Assembly: GCA_018714575.1 (NCBI GenBank)
Contig: DVNF01000030.1
Span: forward strand, 1-6,853
Direction: 5' to 3'
Origin: Candidatus Stercoripulliclostridium merdigallinarum
Lineage (GTDB): Bacteria; Bacillota; Clostridia; Christensenellales; DTU072
Length of the DNA stretch: 6,853 bases
Under the pieces are notes generated by a model. The model was not told the DNA's origin. It saw only the letters and a list, made by a program, of their open reading frames with translations, and ran no database searches. Of this stretch, positions 1 to 6,319 are shown piece by piece. Numbering within the stretch: position 1 is the first letter of the stretch; each line of letters opens with the position of its first letter. The translations under genes were made by a program, and so were the position numbers.

Positions 1-1
1 G

Positions 2-526
2 GCCGCCGCCGCGACAGTCGGGGCGGCGAAGTTGTTGGGCAACGGCGATCCGAAAATCTTGTCCGCTGTTTTATCGGAAGCCGGCGCGGACTGCGCCTTT
101 CAGGCGTCCGGTGCGGATTGCGCGTTGGCAACGGGACTCGGGGAAAAGCTGGTACCTATGGAATTTCCAAAGTTGTATACGGCTTTTTGTTCGACGTCGG
201 ACGAAGCGGATTCGGGGAAAGTTTACGAAGTTTACGATATAACCGGCGGAGCAGGTGGCTCGATCGAAAAATTCAAAGAGGACCTGTTGCCTTTCAATTC
301 GTTGGAAGTAGCCGCCGTCGCATTGAAGCCGGGCATACTTTCCGCCAGGCGCGCTTTGACCGACGCCGGTTACGAAAGGGTAGTTATGACGGGGTCCGGA
401 GCGGGATATATAGGCTTTACCGCGGACGAAGAAAGTCACCGTAAAAATTACTCCGCGTTAATAAAGATCGCTGCGGAAAGGGGATTAAAAATATACGATT
501 TTACCGAGGTAGAAAATGAGCGATAA
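2..526 (+). CDS. ispE: IspE-like 4-diphosphocytidyl-2-C-methyl-D-erythritol kinase, C-terminal part (5' truncated by window edge)
   Basis: The frame is open from base 2 (first codons read AAAATVGAAKLLG) to the TAA at 524-526, giving 174 residues. IspE is usually about 280-300 residues, so roughly the first 110 lie outside the window. IspE phosphorylates CDP-methylerythritol with ATP in the cytosolic MEP pathway to isoprenoid precursors. Visible matches to the family are: the alanine-rich helix that follows the GGGSADAA ATP-binding loop, right at the edge; GADCAF, where GADVPF is usual; ATGLGEKLVP, matching the A-x-G-x-GE signature; and NSLEVAA followed by MTGSGAG, the C-terminal GHMP-kinase glycine motif. 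The middle, around TSDEADSGKVYEVYD, departs from the usual G-[IV]-ST-x-x-[VA]-Y stretch, so the protein is a divergent member. A TTG at 32 could be read as a start but is clearly internal. The last 11 bases overlap glgB, so the two are probably cotranscribed. Another GHMP kinase is the main alternative, but IspE fits best. Confidence 0.78.
   Translation, partial: AAAATVGAAKLLGNGDPKILSAVLSEAGADCAFQASGADCALATGLGEKLVPMEFPKLYTAFCSTSDEADSGKVYEVYDITGGAGGSIEKFKEDLLPFNSLEVAAVALKPGILSARRALTDAGYERVVMTGSGAGYIGFTADEESHRKNYSALIKIAAERGLKIYDFTEVENER
506..510 (+). promoter_or_regulatory. glgB ribosome binding site inside the ispE 3' end
   Basis: GAGGT lies 5 bases before the ATG at 516 and is embedded in ispE coding sequence. 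It supports 516 as the glgB start. Because glgB begins before the ispE stop, ribosomes finishing ispE could reinitiate on glgB (translational coupling, inferred). Confidence 0.6.
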
Positions 527-2423
527 TAAAAAAGGCAAGAAATCGACTGCTGCCGAGAAAGTAAACGAATTGGATTATCCGATATATTTATTCAACGAGG
601 GGACCAATTCGGAGGCTTTCAGGCTGATGGCGCCCGCGAATCTGGGCGGCAAATGGCGGTTCAGGGTATGGGCTCCGAACGCGAAGTCGGTATCGGTATG
701 CGGCGATTTCAACGGCTGGGACAGGTTTAAAAATCCCATGCACCCGATAGGGGGCGGCATTTGGGAAACCGAGATAGCCGGATTGAAAAATTACGACGTT
801 TATAAATTCAGCGTCGAGGGCGCGGACGGAGAAATTCATATGAAAGCCGATCCGTATTGTCCGCATACGGAAACTCCGCCCGGAAACGCGTCGAAGCTGT
901 TTGACATTTCCGGCTTCGGTTGGACGGACGGCGCATACCTTGCCGCGCAGAACGGCAGGGATCGCGTTGCGGAACCTATGAATATTTACGAAGTACATTT
1001 GGGTTCGTGGGCAAGGTACGAGGACGGCAATCCGTTGTCCTACCGCGATTTGGCGGACAAATTGGTATCTTACGTAAAGGACATGGGATACACTCACGTC
1101 GAATTGATGCCGGTCACCGAACACCCGCTGGAGATGAGTTGGGGCTATCAGGTAGGCGATTTCTTTGCGCCAACGTCGCGTTTCGGAACGCCGCACGATT
1201 TCATGTATCTGGTGGACCGTTTCCATGCCGCGGGCATAGGAGTCATTTTGGATCTGGTGTTGTCGCATTTCCCGAAGGACGAGTTCGGTTTGTACCGTTT
1301 CGACGGCACGGCGGCATACGAATATTCGGATCCGCTGAAAGCCGAGCACAAGACGTGGGGCACGATGGTGTTCGATTACGGCAAAGGCGCAGTCAGGTCG
1401 TTTTTGATTTCCTGCGCGGCGTATTGGATAGAATATTACCACATCGACGGATTGCGTTTGGACGCGGTTGCCAGCATGCTGTACCTGGATTATGACAGAC
1501 GCGGCGGCGAATGGCGCCCCAATAAATACGGCGGAAACTATAATTTAGAAGCTATTTCCTTTTTACAGGATATGAACAGGACGGTTTTATCGCGGTTTCC
1601 GCGTGCGTTTACCGTTGCGGAAGAATCTACGGCGTTCCCTATGGTGACGATGCCGCCGTCTTCCGGAGGTTTAGGCTTTAACTTTAAATGGAACATGGGT
1701 TGGATGAACGACATTTTGGATTATGTAAAGACCGACCCGTTCTTCCGCAAAGGCAATCATAACAAGCTGACGTGCGGTATTTCCTATGCTTTCAGTGAAA
1801 ATTACATTCTGCCGTTTTCTCATGACGAGGTCGTTCACGGCAAATGTTCGATGCTGTCCAAACTGCCCGGAGATTATCAATCCAAGTTCATGGCGTTAAA
1901 GGCGTTATACGCTTATCAATACGCGCATCCCGGCAAAAAGCTGAACTTTATGGGTAACGAGATAGCTCAATTCATAGAATGGAATTACGAACGTCCTTTG
2001 GATTGGTTCCTGTTGGATTACGACAGCCACAAGGGAGTTCAGAATTTTGTCAGGAAACTGAACGAAATTTATGTAAAATATCCGGCTTTGTACGAACAGG
2101 ACAACAGCTACGACGGGTTCAAATGGATAGTCGTCGACGACAACGTCCAAAACGTGGTGGCGTTCTATCGCGAAGCCAAAAACGGCGACAGAGTGGTGGC
2201 GATAATCAACTTTTCCGAGGTTACCAGGAAGAACTATACTTTCGGAGTGCCGGATAAAGGTTATTACCATGTTATAGTAAACAGTAACGAACCGGAATTC
2301 GCCGGCAAGACGGAGCTGAAAAAGAGTTTCCGCACCAAACAAAAACCTTCACACGGCTATAAACAGAGCTTGACCTTGGATTTGGAAGGCAACACGGCGC
2401 TGTTCTTGGCAGTGAAAAAATAA
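516..2423 (+). CDS. glgB: 1,4-alpha-glucan branching enzyme (GH13)
   Basis: This 635-residue cytosolic enzyme cleaves an alpha-1,4 chain and re-attaches it as an alpha-1,6 branch during glycogen synthesis. The order seen is: a short Lys-rich lead; one CBM48 domain at about 45-130 (FRVWAPNAKSVSVCGDFNGW); a GH13 barrel from about 155 (MNIYEVHLGSW) to about 500; and an all-beta C-terminal domain. Only one N-terminal beta domain is present, as in short Gram-positive GlgB proteins rather than the longer E. coli form. Catalytic residues are intact by alignment: nucleophile Asp316 in GLRLDAVASM, acid/base Glu369 in VAEESTAFP, and Asp437 in FSHDEVVHGK. Region I reads DLVLSHFP (246-253) instead of the usual DWVP[AG]HFP: the Asp and His are kept, but Trp and Pro are replaced by Leu. 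Cys444 stands where Gly is usual in HGKGS. The start is supported by GAGGT 5 bases upstream. It overlaps ispE by 11 bases and precedes glgC by 31. Confidence 0.97.
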   Translation: MSDNKKGKKSTAAEKVNELDYPIYLFNEGTNSEAFRLMAPANLGGKWRFRVWAPNAKSVSVCGDFNGWDRFKNPMHPIGGGIWETEIAGLKNYDVYKFSVEGADGEIHMKADPYCPHTETPPGNASKLFDISGFGWTDGAYLAAQNGRDRVAEPMNIYEVHLGSWARYEDGNPLSYRDLADKLVSYVKDMGYTHVELMPVTEHPLEMSWGYQVGDFFAPTSRFGTPHDFMYLVDRFHAAGIGVILDLVLSHFPKDEFGLYRFDGTAAYEYSDPLKAEHKTWGTMVFDYGKGAVRSFLISCAAYWIEYYHIDGLRLDAVASMLYLDYDRRGGEWRPNKYGGNYNLEAISFLQDMNRTVLSRFPRAFTVAEESTAFPMVTMPPSSGGLGFNFKWNMGWMNDILDYVKTDPFFRKGNHNKLTCGISYAFSENYILPFSHDEVVHGKCSMLSKLPGDYQSKFMALKALYAYQYAHPGKKLNFMGNEIAQFIEWNYERPLDWFLLDYDSHKGVQNFVRKLNEIYVKYPALYEQDNSYDGFKWIVVDDNVQNVVAFYREAKNGDRVVAIINFSEVTRKNYTFGVPDKGYYHVIVNSNEPEFAGKTELKKSFRTKQKPSHGYKQSLTLDLEGNTALFLAVKK

Positions 2424-2439
2424 TTGTATTGAATAAATT

Positions 2440-2445
2440 AGGAGG
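2440..2445 (+). promoter_or_regulatory. glgC ribosome binding site
   Basis: A perfect AGGAGG ends 9 bases before the ATG at 2455, in the 31-base gap after glgB. It fixes the glgC start. No terminator or promoter is visible in this short gap, so glgB and glgC are probably on one transcript. Confidence 0.75.
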
Positions 2446-2454
2446 AATCGTCCA

Positions 2455-3657
2455 ATGCGAGTAAAGAAGGAATGCGTAGCAATGCTTTTGGCAGGCGGAC
2501 AGGGCACCAGGTTGGGCGCTTTGACGCAAAAGATTGCGAAACCCGCCGTCCCGTTCGGCGGAAAGTACAGGATAATCGACTTTACTTTGTCCAACACAAT
2601 CAATTCCGGCATCGATACGATAGGCATCCTGACACAATACCAACCGTTTGATCTGAACCAATATATCGGTAACGGTCAACCGTGGGACCTGGACAGGCTG
2701 GAAGGCGGAGCTTTCGTGTTGCCGCCCTATCAAAAAGCCAAATCGGGCGAATGGTACAAGGGTACCGCCAATGCCATTTATCAGAATATCGATTTCGTGG
2801 ACAGGTACGACGCCGATTACGTGCTGATACTGTCGGGCGATCATATCTATAAAATGGACTATTCGAAGATGCTGGAAGCTCATATCGAAAAGGGCGCGGC
2901 GTGCACGATAGCCGTTTTGAACGTGCCCATTTCGGAAGCCTCACGTTTCGGTATCATGAACACAACCGAGGACGGACAAATCTACGAATTCGAGGAAAAG
3001 CCCAAACATCCCAAGTCGACCAAAGCGAGTATGGGAATCTATATCTTCACCTGGGCGAAGTTAAAAGAGTACCTGATCGCCGACGAAGCGGATAAAAACT
3101 CCCACAACGATTTCGGTAAAAACATTATACCGAACATGTTGGCGGCGGGTGAAAAGATGTTTACATACGATTTCAAAGGCTATTGGAAGGACGTCGGAAC
3201 GATATCGTCGCTGTGGGAAGCCAACATGGACTTGTTGGACGCGCGCAGCGGATTGGATCTGGACGACCCCGATTGGAAAATCTATGCCAGGAACATGGCT
3301 GAACCGCCGCACTTTGTGGGCGACAACGCCATAATTAAAAACTCGGTAGTTACCGAAGGTTGCGAGATCGACGGCGAAGTCGTAAATTCCATTATCTTCC
3401 GCGGCGCGGTAGTCGAAAGAGGTACGGTAATTCACGATTCGATAATCATGCCCGACGCCGTGATAAAGGCGGGCGCCAAGGTCGAACACGCGATAGTAGG
3501 TTGGTCGGCTGTGGTTTCCGAAGGCGCAAAGATAGGCAAAAAGCAGGCTAGCGCAGAGGCAGGCGAGTGGAAGATCGCGGTAGTCGCTCCGGAATCGACG
3601 ATAAAGGCGGGTTCCGTAGTAGACGCAGGCGAAATGACCGGAGAGGAGGGCAAGTAA
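2455..3657 (+). CDS. glgC: Glucose-1-phosphate adenylyltransferase (ADP-glucose pyrophosphorylase), catalytic subunit
   Basis: GlgC converts ATP and glucose-1-phosphate to ADP-glucose and pyrophosphate, the committed and usually regulated step of bacterial glycogen synthesis. The 400-residue protein has an N-terminal nucleotidyltransferase domain (about 1-265) and a C-terminal left-handed beta-helix with hexapeptide-like repeats (about 285-395). Visible active-site elements are the pyrophosphate loop GGQGTRL (14-20), SGDHIYKMD (127-135) with metal-binding Asp129, FEEKP (179-183) with Lys182 for the sugar phosphate, MGIYIF (193-198), and YWKDVGT (243-249) with Asp246. Lys26 in QKIAKPAV aligns with the Lys implicated in fructose-1,6-bisphosphate activation of the E. 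coli enzyme, but Firmicute GlgC/GlgD enzymes need not share that control. IDFTLSNTINSG has Thr where [AP] and Cys are common. It is followed one base after its stop by glgD, its likely partner subunit. Identity is secure; the allosteric effector cannot be read from sequence. Confidence 0.97.
   Translation: MRVKKECVAMLLAGGQGTRLGALTQKIAKPAVPFGGKYRIIDFTLSNTINSGIDTIGILTQYQPFDLNQYIGNGQPWDLDRLEGGAFVLPPYQKAKSGEWYKGTANAIYQNIDFVDRYDADYVLILSGDHIYKMDYSKMLEAHIEKGAACTIAVLNVPISEASRFGIMNTTEDGQIYEFEEKPKHPKSTKASMGIYIFTWAKLKEYLIADEADKNSHNDFGKNIIPNMLAAGEKMFTYDFKGYWKDVGTISSLWEANMDLLDARSGLDLDDPDWKIYARNMAEPPHFVGDNAIIKNSVVTEGCEIDGEVVNSIIFRGAVVERGTVIHDSIIMPDAVIKAGAKVEHAIVGWSAVVSEGAKIGKKQASAEAGEWKIAVVAPESTIKAGSVVDAGEMTGEEGK
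3644..3649 (+). promoter_or_regulatory. glgD ribosome binding site embedded in the glgC 3' end
   Basis: AGGAGG sits inside the last glgC codons and ends 9 bases before the glgD ATG at 3659. The C-terminal glgC residues Glu-Glu-Gly-Lys are partly dictated by this signal. The arrangement favours coupled, near-equimolar synthesis of the two subunits (inferred). Confidence 0.7.
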
Positions 3658-3658
3658 A

Positions 3659-4774
3659 ATGAACACCAAAATGGTAGGAATATTGTTTGCTTCGGCAAAC
3701 GAAACCAAATTGAACGAGCTGACTATACATAGGACTACGGCTTCGTTGCCGTTCGCCGGCAGGTACAGACTGATCGACTTTGCGCTAAGCTCGTTGGTAA
3801 ATTCGGGCGTCACCAGGATAGGTATTGTCGCCAGGAACAACTACTCCTCGCTGATGGACCACATCCGAATGGGCAGAGATTGGGATCTGAACCGTAAAAA
3901 CGGCGGTATTTCCGTCTTCCCTCCCTTTGTTTTAAACACTTCCAGGGAAGTATATAAAGGCAAAATCGAAGCGTTGTACACCGTCTTGGATTACCTGAAA
4001 AAAGCCCCCGAGGATTATGTTTGCATGGCAAATTGCAACATTGCCGCAAATATCAAGTTGGACGATATTTTGGACGAACATATAGAACGCGGCGCCGACG
4101 TCACGATACTGTGTCACAATGCTCACGTCAACAGCAGTAAGCGAGTGTTGATCACGAAAAACGACGATCAGGTAGTTACCGACCTCAGCGCTTCGGAAAT
4201 TCCTTCGGACAAGGAATATCTGGTATCGCTGAATATATATATCGTCAACAAGGATTATCTTATCGCAAAGGTGGAACAGTCCTATGCCAGAGGCTATGTC
4301 GATTTTGAAAAGGACGTACTGTTCAAGGAAGTCGAAAACGGCAAGATCTATGCTCACGAAGTCGAGGGCTACGCCGCGATAATCGACGACGTAAAGACCT
4401 ATTACATCGAATCGATGAAGGTTTTGGATATGTCGGTCAGGGAGCAGCTATTCGGCAGTATGCATAAAATTTATACTAAGGTCAAAGACTCCGTCCCGAC
4501 CATGTATATGAACGACGCCAAGGTCAAAAATTCCCTGATAGCGGACGGCTGCGTTATAAACGGTACCGTTGAAAACAGCATCCTGTTCCGTAGCGTCAGG
4601 ATCGAAGAGGGCGCCGAAGTCCGTAACAGTATCATTATGGAAAACGGTATCGTTATGAGGGGCGGAAAGATTTCCTATACGATAACCGATAAACAAGTCG
4701 TAATAGGCGCGGGTAGGCAAATTTCGGGTTCGGAAACCTATCCGATAGTCATTGTCAAGAACAAAATAGTATAA
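3659..4774 (+). CDS. glgD: GlgD, non-catalytic/regulatory paralogue of ADP-glucose pyrophosphorylase
   Basis: This 371-residue protein is homologous to GlgC throughout: nucleotidyltransferase fold about 1-265 (GRYRLIDFALSSLVNSG, SSLMDH, WDLNRKNGG, YKGKIEAL), then a C-terminal beta-helix with repeats such as NSLIADGCVINGTVENSILF. The catalytic signatures are gone. The pyrophosphate loop GGQGTRL is replaced by Ala-Ser-Ala-Asn-Glu (11-15), the metal-binding Asp of SGDH aligns with Cys126 in MANCN, and YWKDVGT aligns with GYAAIIDD, which puts Ile at the second metal Asp. The FEEKP lysine motif is also absent. In characterised Firmicutes, GlgD forms a complex with GlgC and raises its activity or alters its regulation, and that role is inferred here from the sequence and the tight glgC-glgD junction. 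The start is set by AGGAGG inside glgC. The TAA at 4772-4774 lies within a candidate promoter for glgA. Confidence 0.94.
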   Translation: MNTKMVGILFASANETKLNELTIHRTTASLPFAGRYRLIDFALSSLVNSGVTRIGIVARNNYSSLMDHIRMGRDWDLNRKNGGISVFPPFVLNTSREVYKGKIEALYTVLDYLKKAPEDYVCMANCNIAANIKLDDILDEHIERGADVTILCHNAHVNSSKRVLITKNDDQVVTDLSASEIPSDKEYLVSLNIYIVNKDYLIAKVEQSYARGYVDFEKDVLFKEVENGKIYAHEVEGYAAIIDDVKTYYIESMKVLDMSVREQLFGSMHKIYTKVKDSVPTMYMNDAKVKNSLIADGCVINGTVENSILFRSVRIEEGAEVRNSIIMENGIVMRGGKISYTITDKQVVIGAGRQISGSETYPIVIVKNKIV

Positions 4775-4781
4775 TTATAAT
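4752..4781 (+). promoter_or_regulatory. Candidate sigma-A (sigma70-type) promoter upstream of glgA
   Basis: TTGTCA at 4752-4757 (5 of 6 to TTGACA) and a perfect TATAAT at 4776-4781 are separated by 18 bases. The elements straddle the glgD stop codon. A start site would be expected near 4788, about 52 bases before the glgA ATG and just before a stem-loop. AT-rich DNA yields TATAAT easily (a second copy abuts at 4770-4775), so this is a prediction only. If real, it would supply glgA transcription in addition to read-through from the upstream genes. Confidence 0.42.
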
Positions 4782-4789
4782 TCCGTATT

Positions 4790-4820
4790 GCGTTCGGGGG
4801 AATTTATTTTTCCGGAACGC
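4790..4820 (+). other. Stem-loop in the glgD-glgA gap / glgA leader
   Basis: GCGTTC (4790-4795) pairs with GAACGC (4815-4820). After one G-G mismatch the stem continues with two G-C, two G-U and two A-T pairs around the loop TTTAT (4803-4807). No T-run follows the 3' arm, so it is not a standard intrinsic terminator. It ends 10 bases before the glgA ribosome binding site. Possible roles are 5' stabilisation of a glgA transcript, a processing site in a longer operon mRNA, or a protein-binding site. TTCCG at 4781-4785 could pair instead with CGGAA at 4813-4817. Confidence 0.5.
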
Positions 4821-4839
4821 GCATTATTAAGGAGGTAAT

Positions 4840-6258
4840 ATGAAAGTATTGTTTGCAGCCAGCGAGGCTTCGCCGTTTATCAGAACGGGCGGACTGGGTG
4901 ACGTCATGGGCGCGTTGCCGCAGGCACTGGCTAAAATAGGAGTAGAAACAGCCGTCGTTTTGCCGTTATATTCCGACATGAAAGCCGAATACAGAAATTC
5001 GTTGAAATACATCGGGAACACTACCGTGTTTTTGGGTTGGAGACAACAATACGCCGGCGTTTTCATGAGCCGCGTAAACGACGTCGATTACTATTTCATC
5101 GACAACGAATATTATTTTAAACGTAACGGCATCTACGGGCACTTCGACGACGGCGAACGCTTTGCGTTCTTTTCCAAAGCCGTGTTGGAAACCATGCAAG
5201 TTACCGGCTTTTATCCCGACGTATTGCAATGCAACGATTGGCAAACGGGCTTGACGCCGCTATACCTGAACTGTTTTTACAGGCTGGTGGACGGCTACAA
5301 GACGATGAAGACGGTAATGACCATTCACAACATCGAATTCCAGGGCAGAATGGACAAATACGTTATCGACAACGTGTTCGGTATCCCGCACGATTTTTAT
5401 CAGGTCGTAGAATACAAAGGCGACGCCAACATGTTAAAAGCGGGTATAGAATCCGCCAACAAGGTCGTCACGGTTTCCCCGACTTACGCACGCGAGATCC
5501 TGGATCCTTACTTTGCCTACGGCTTGGACGGGATATTGAACGCCAGAAGTTTCAAACTGTGCGGCATAGTCAACGGTATCGACACCGCTTTGTACGATCC
5601 GAAGACCGACAAAGCGTTGTTTGCCAATTACGATTACAAGACCTATAAGAAAAAAGCCGAAAACAAAAAAGGCTTGCAGGAGTTATTGGGGCTGCCGGTA
5701 TCCGACAGACCTTTAATAGGCATGGTCACCAGGCTGACCCCGCAAAAGGGCATAGATTTGGTGCTGAACGTAATACGCGAAATACTGTCTATGGATCTGC
5801 AGTTGGTAATTCTGGGAACCGGCGACGGCAAGTACGAAAACGCTCTGCGCGAAATCGGAAAGCAATTCCCGACAAAGCTGGCTACCGCGATATATTTCTC
5901 GGGCGATATAGCTTCGAAGATATACGGCGCGTCGGATATGTTCCTGATGCCGTCCAAATACGAACCTTGCGGCTTGTCCCAGATGATAGCCATGAGGTAC
6001 GGTTCGGTACCGATAGTGCGCGAAACGGGCGGATTGAAAGACACCGTTCCCGCATTCGATCCGACTACCGGCAAGGGATTGGGCTTTACCTTTAAGACCT
6101 ATAACGCACACGATATGTTGGGCGCGGTACAACGCGCGGTAGATACTTATTATAAGCCCGATCTGTGGCAAAAAGGCGTCGTTAAAAACGCTATGGCGGC
6201 GGACTTTTCTTGGAAAAGATCGGCTGAGGACTATCTGAATTTGTATAAAAGCATCTGA
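4840..6258 (+). CDS. glgA: Glycogen synthase, ADP-glucose-dependent (GT5)
   Basis: GlgA transfers glucose from ADP-glucose to the non-reducing end of an alpha-1,4-glucan. The 472 residues match the usual bacterial length of about 475-480 and form two Rossmann lobes: N-terminal starch-synthase domain about 2-240 and C-terminal glycosyltransferase lobe about 285-460. Motifs seen are MKVLFAASEASPF, RTGGLGDV (15-22), CNDWQTGL (131-138), TIHNIEFQG with His163, VNGID (244-248), TRLTPQKG with Arg298 and Lys303, SKYEPCGLSQ with Glu375, and RETGGLKDTV. The lysine of the KxGGL ADP-glucose motif is Arg15 here, a conservative change. The ribosome binding site AAGGAGGT (GGAGG at 4831-4835) lies 4 bases from the ATG and fixes the start. 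The gene ends in tandem in-frame stops TGA-TAG. It lies 65 bases after glgD, with a possible promoter and hairpin between, and is followed by a probable terminator. Confidence 0.97.
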   Translation: MKVLFAASEASPFIRTGGLGDVMGALPQALAKIGVETAVVLPLYSDMKAEYRNSLKYIGNTTVFLGWRQQYAGVFMSRVNDVDYYFIDNEYYFKRNGIYGHFDDGERFAFFSKAVLETMQVTGFYPDVLQCNDWQTGLTPLYLNCFYRLVDGYKTMKTVMTIHNIEFQGRMDKYVIDNVFGIPHDFYQVVEYKGDANMLKAGIESANKVVTVSPTYAREILDPYFAYGLDGILNARSFKLCGIVNGIDTALYDPKTDKALFANYDYKTYKKKAENKKGLQELLGLPVSDRPLIGMVTRLTPQKGIDLVLNVIREILSMDLQLVILGTGDGKYENALREIGKQFPTKLATAIYFSGDIASKIYGASDMFLMPSKYEPCGLSQMIAMRYGSVPIVRETGGLKDTVPAFDPTTGKGLGFTFKTYNAHDMLGAVQRAVDTYYKPDLWQKGVVKNAMAADFSWKRSAEDYLNLYKSI

Positions 6259-6278
6259 TAGCAAAATAAGTATTAAAG

Positions 6279-6319
6279 CACAGCCGAAAGTTTGATCAAA
6301 ATTCTTGCTTTCGGCTGTG
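6279..6319 (+). terminator. Probable terminator stem-loop after glgA
   Basis: CACAGCCGAAAG (6279-6290) and CTTTCGGCTGTG (6308-6319) form a perfect 12-bp stem with a 17-base loop. The loop contains the 10-base palindrome TTTGATCAAA (6291-6300). It starts 20 bases after the glgA stop, where an operon terminator would sit. The 3' flank (GTATTATG) is AT-rich but lacks a continuous T-run, so termination may be partial or the stem may act as an mRNA processing or 3'-end stabilising element that lets some transcription reach glgP. Confidence 0.6.

Noticed and set aside
32..34. TTG at 32 as the start of the first gene
   Set aside because: The frame is open upstream to base 2 and the upstream residues continue the IspE alanine-rich helix, so the gene is truncated by the window edge rather than starting here.
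588..1442. Long open frame (284 codons) on the minus strand inside glgB
   Set aside because: It lies fully antisense to clear GlgB coding sequence, its translation shows no recognisable domain, and similar antisense frames occur under other genes here; the CpG-rich codon usage of the sense strand explains them.
920..1495. 191-codon plus-strand frame inside glgB
   Set aside because: It is an out-of-frame shadow rich in Arg and Gly, with no family motif, overlapping the conserved GH13 barrel.
2272..2883. 203-codon minus-strand frame across the glgB-glgC junction
   Set aside because: Antisense to two well-supported genes, no recognisable domain in the translation.
3061..3840. 259-codon minus-strand frame across the glgC-glgD junction
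   Set aside because: Antisense to two well-supported genes; translation is Tyr/Arg-rich, typical of antisense of a beta-helix coding region, and shows no domain.
4770..4775. First of two adjacent TATAAT hexamers at the glgD stop
   Set aside because: The spacing to TTGTCA would be only 12 bases, too short for a sigma-A promoter; the second copy at 4776-4781 has the workable spacing.
5713..6264. 183-codon minus-strand frame inside glgA
   Set aside because: Antisense to the conserved GlgA C-terminal lobe, without a recognisable product.
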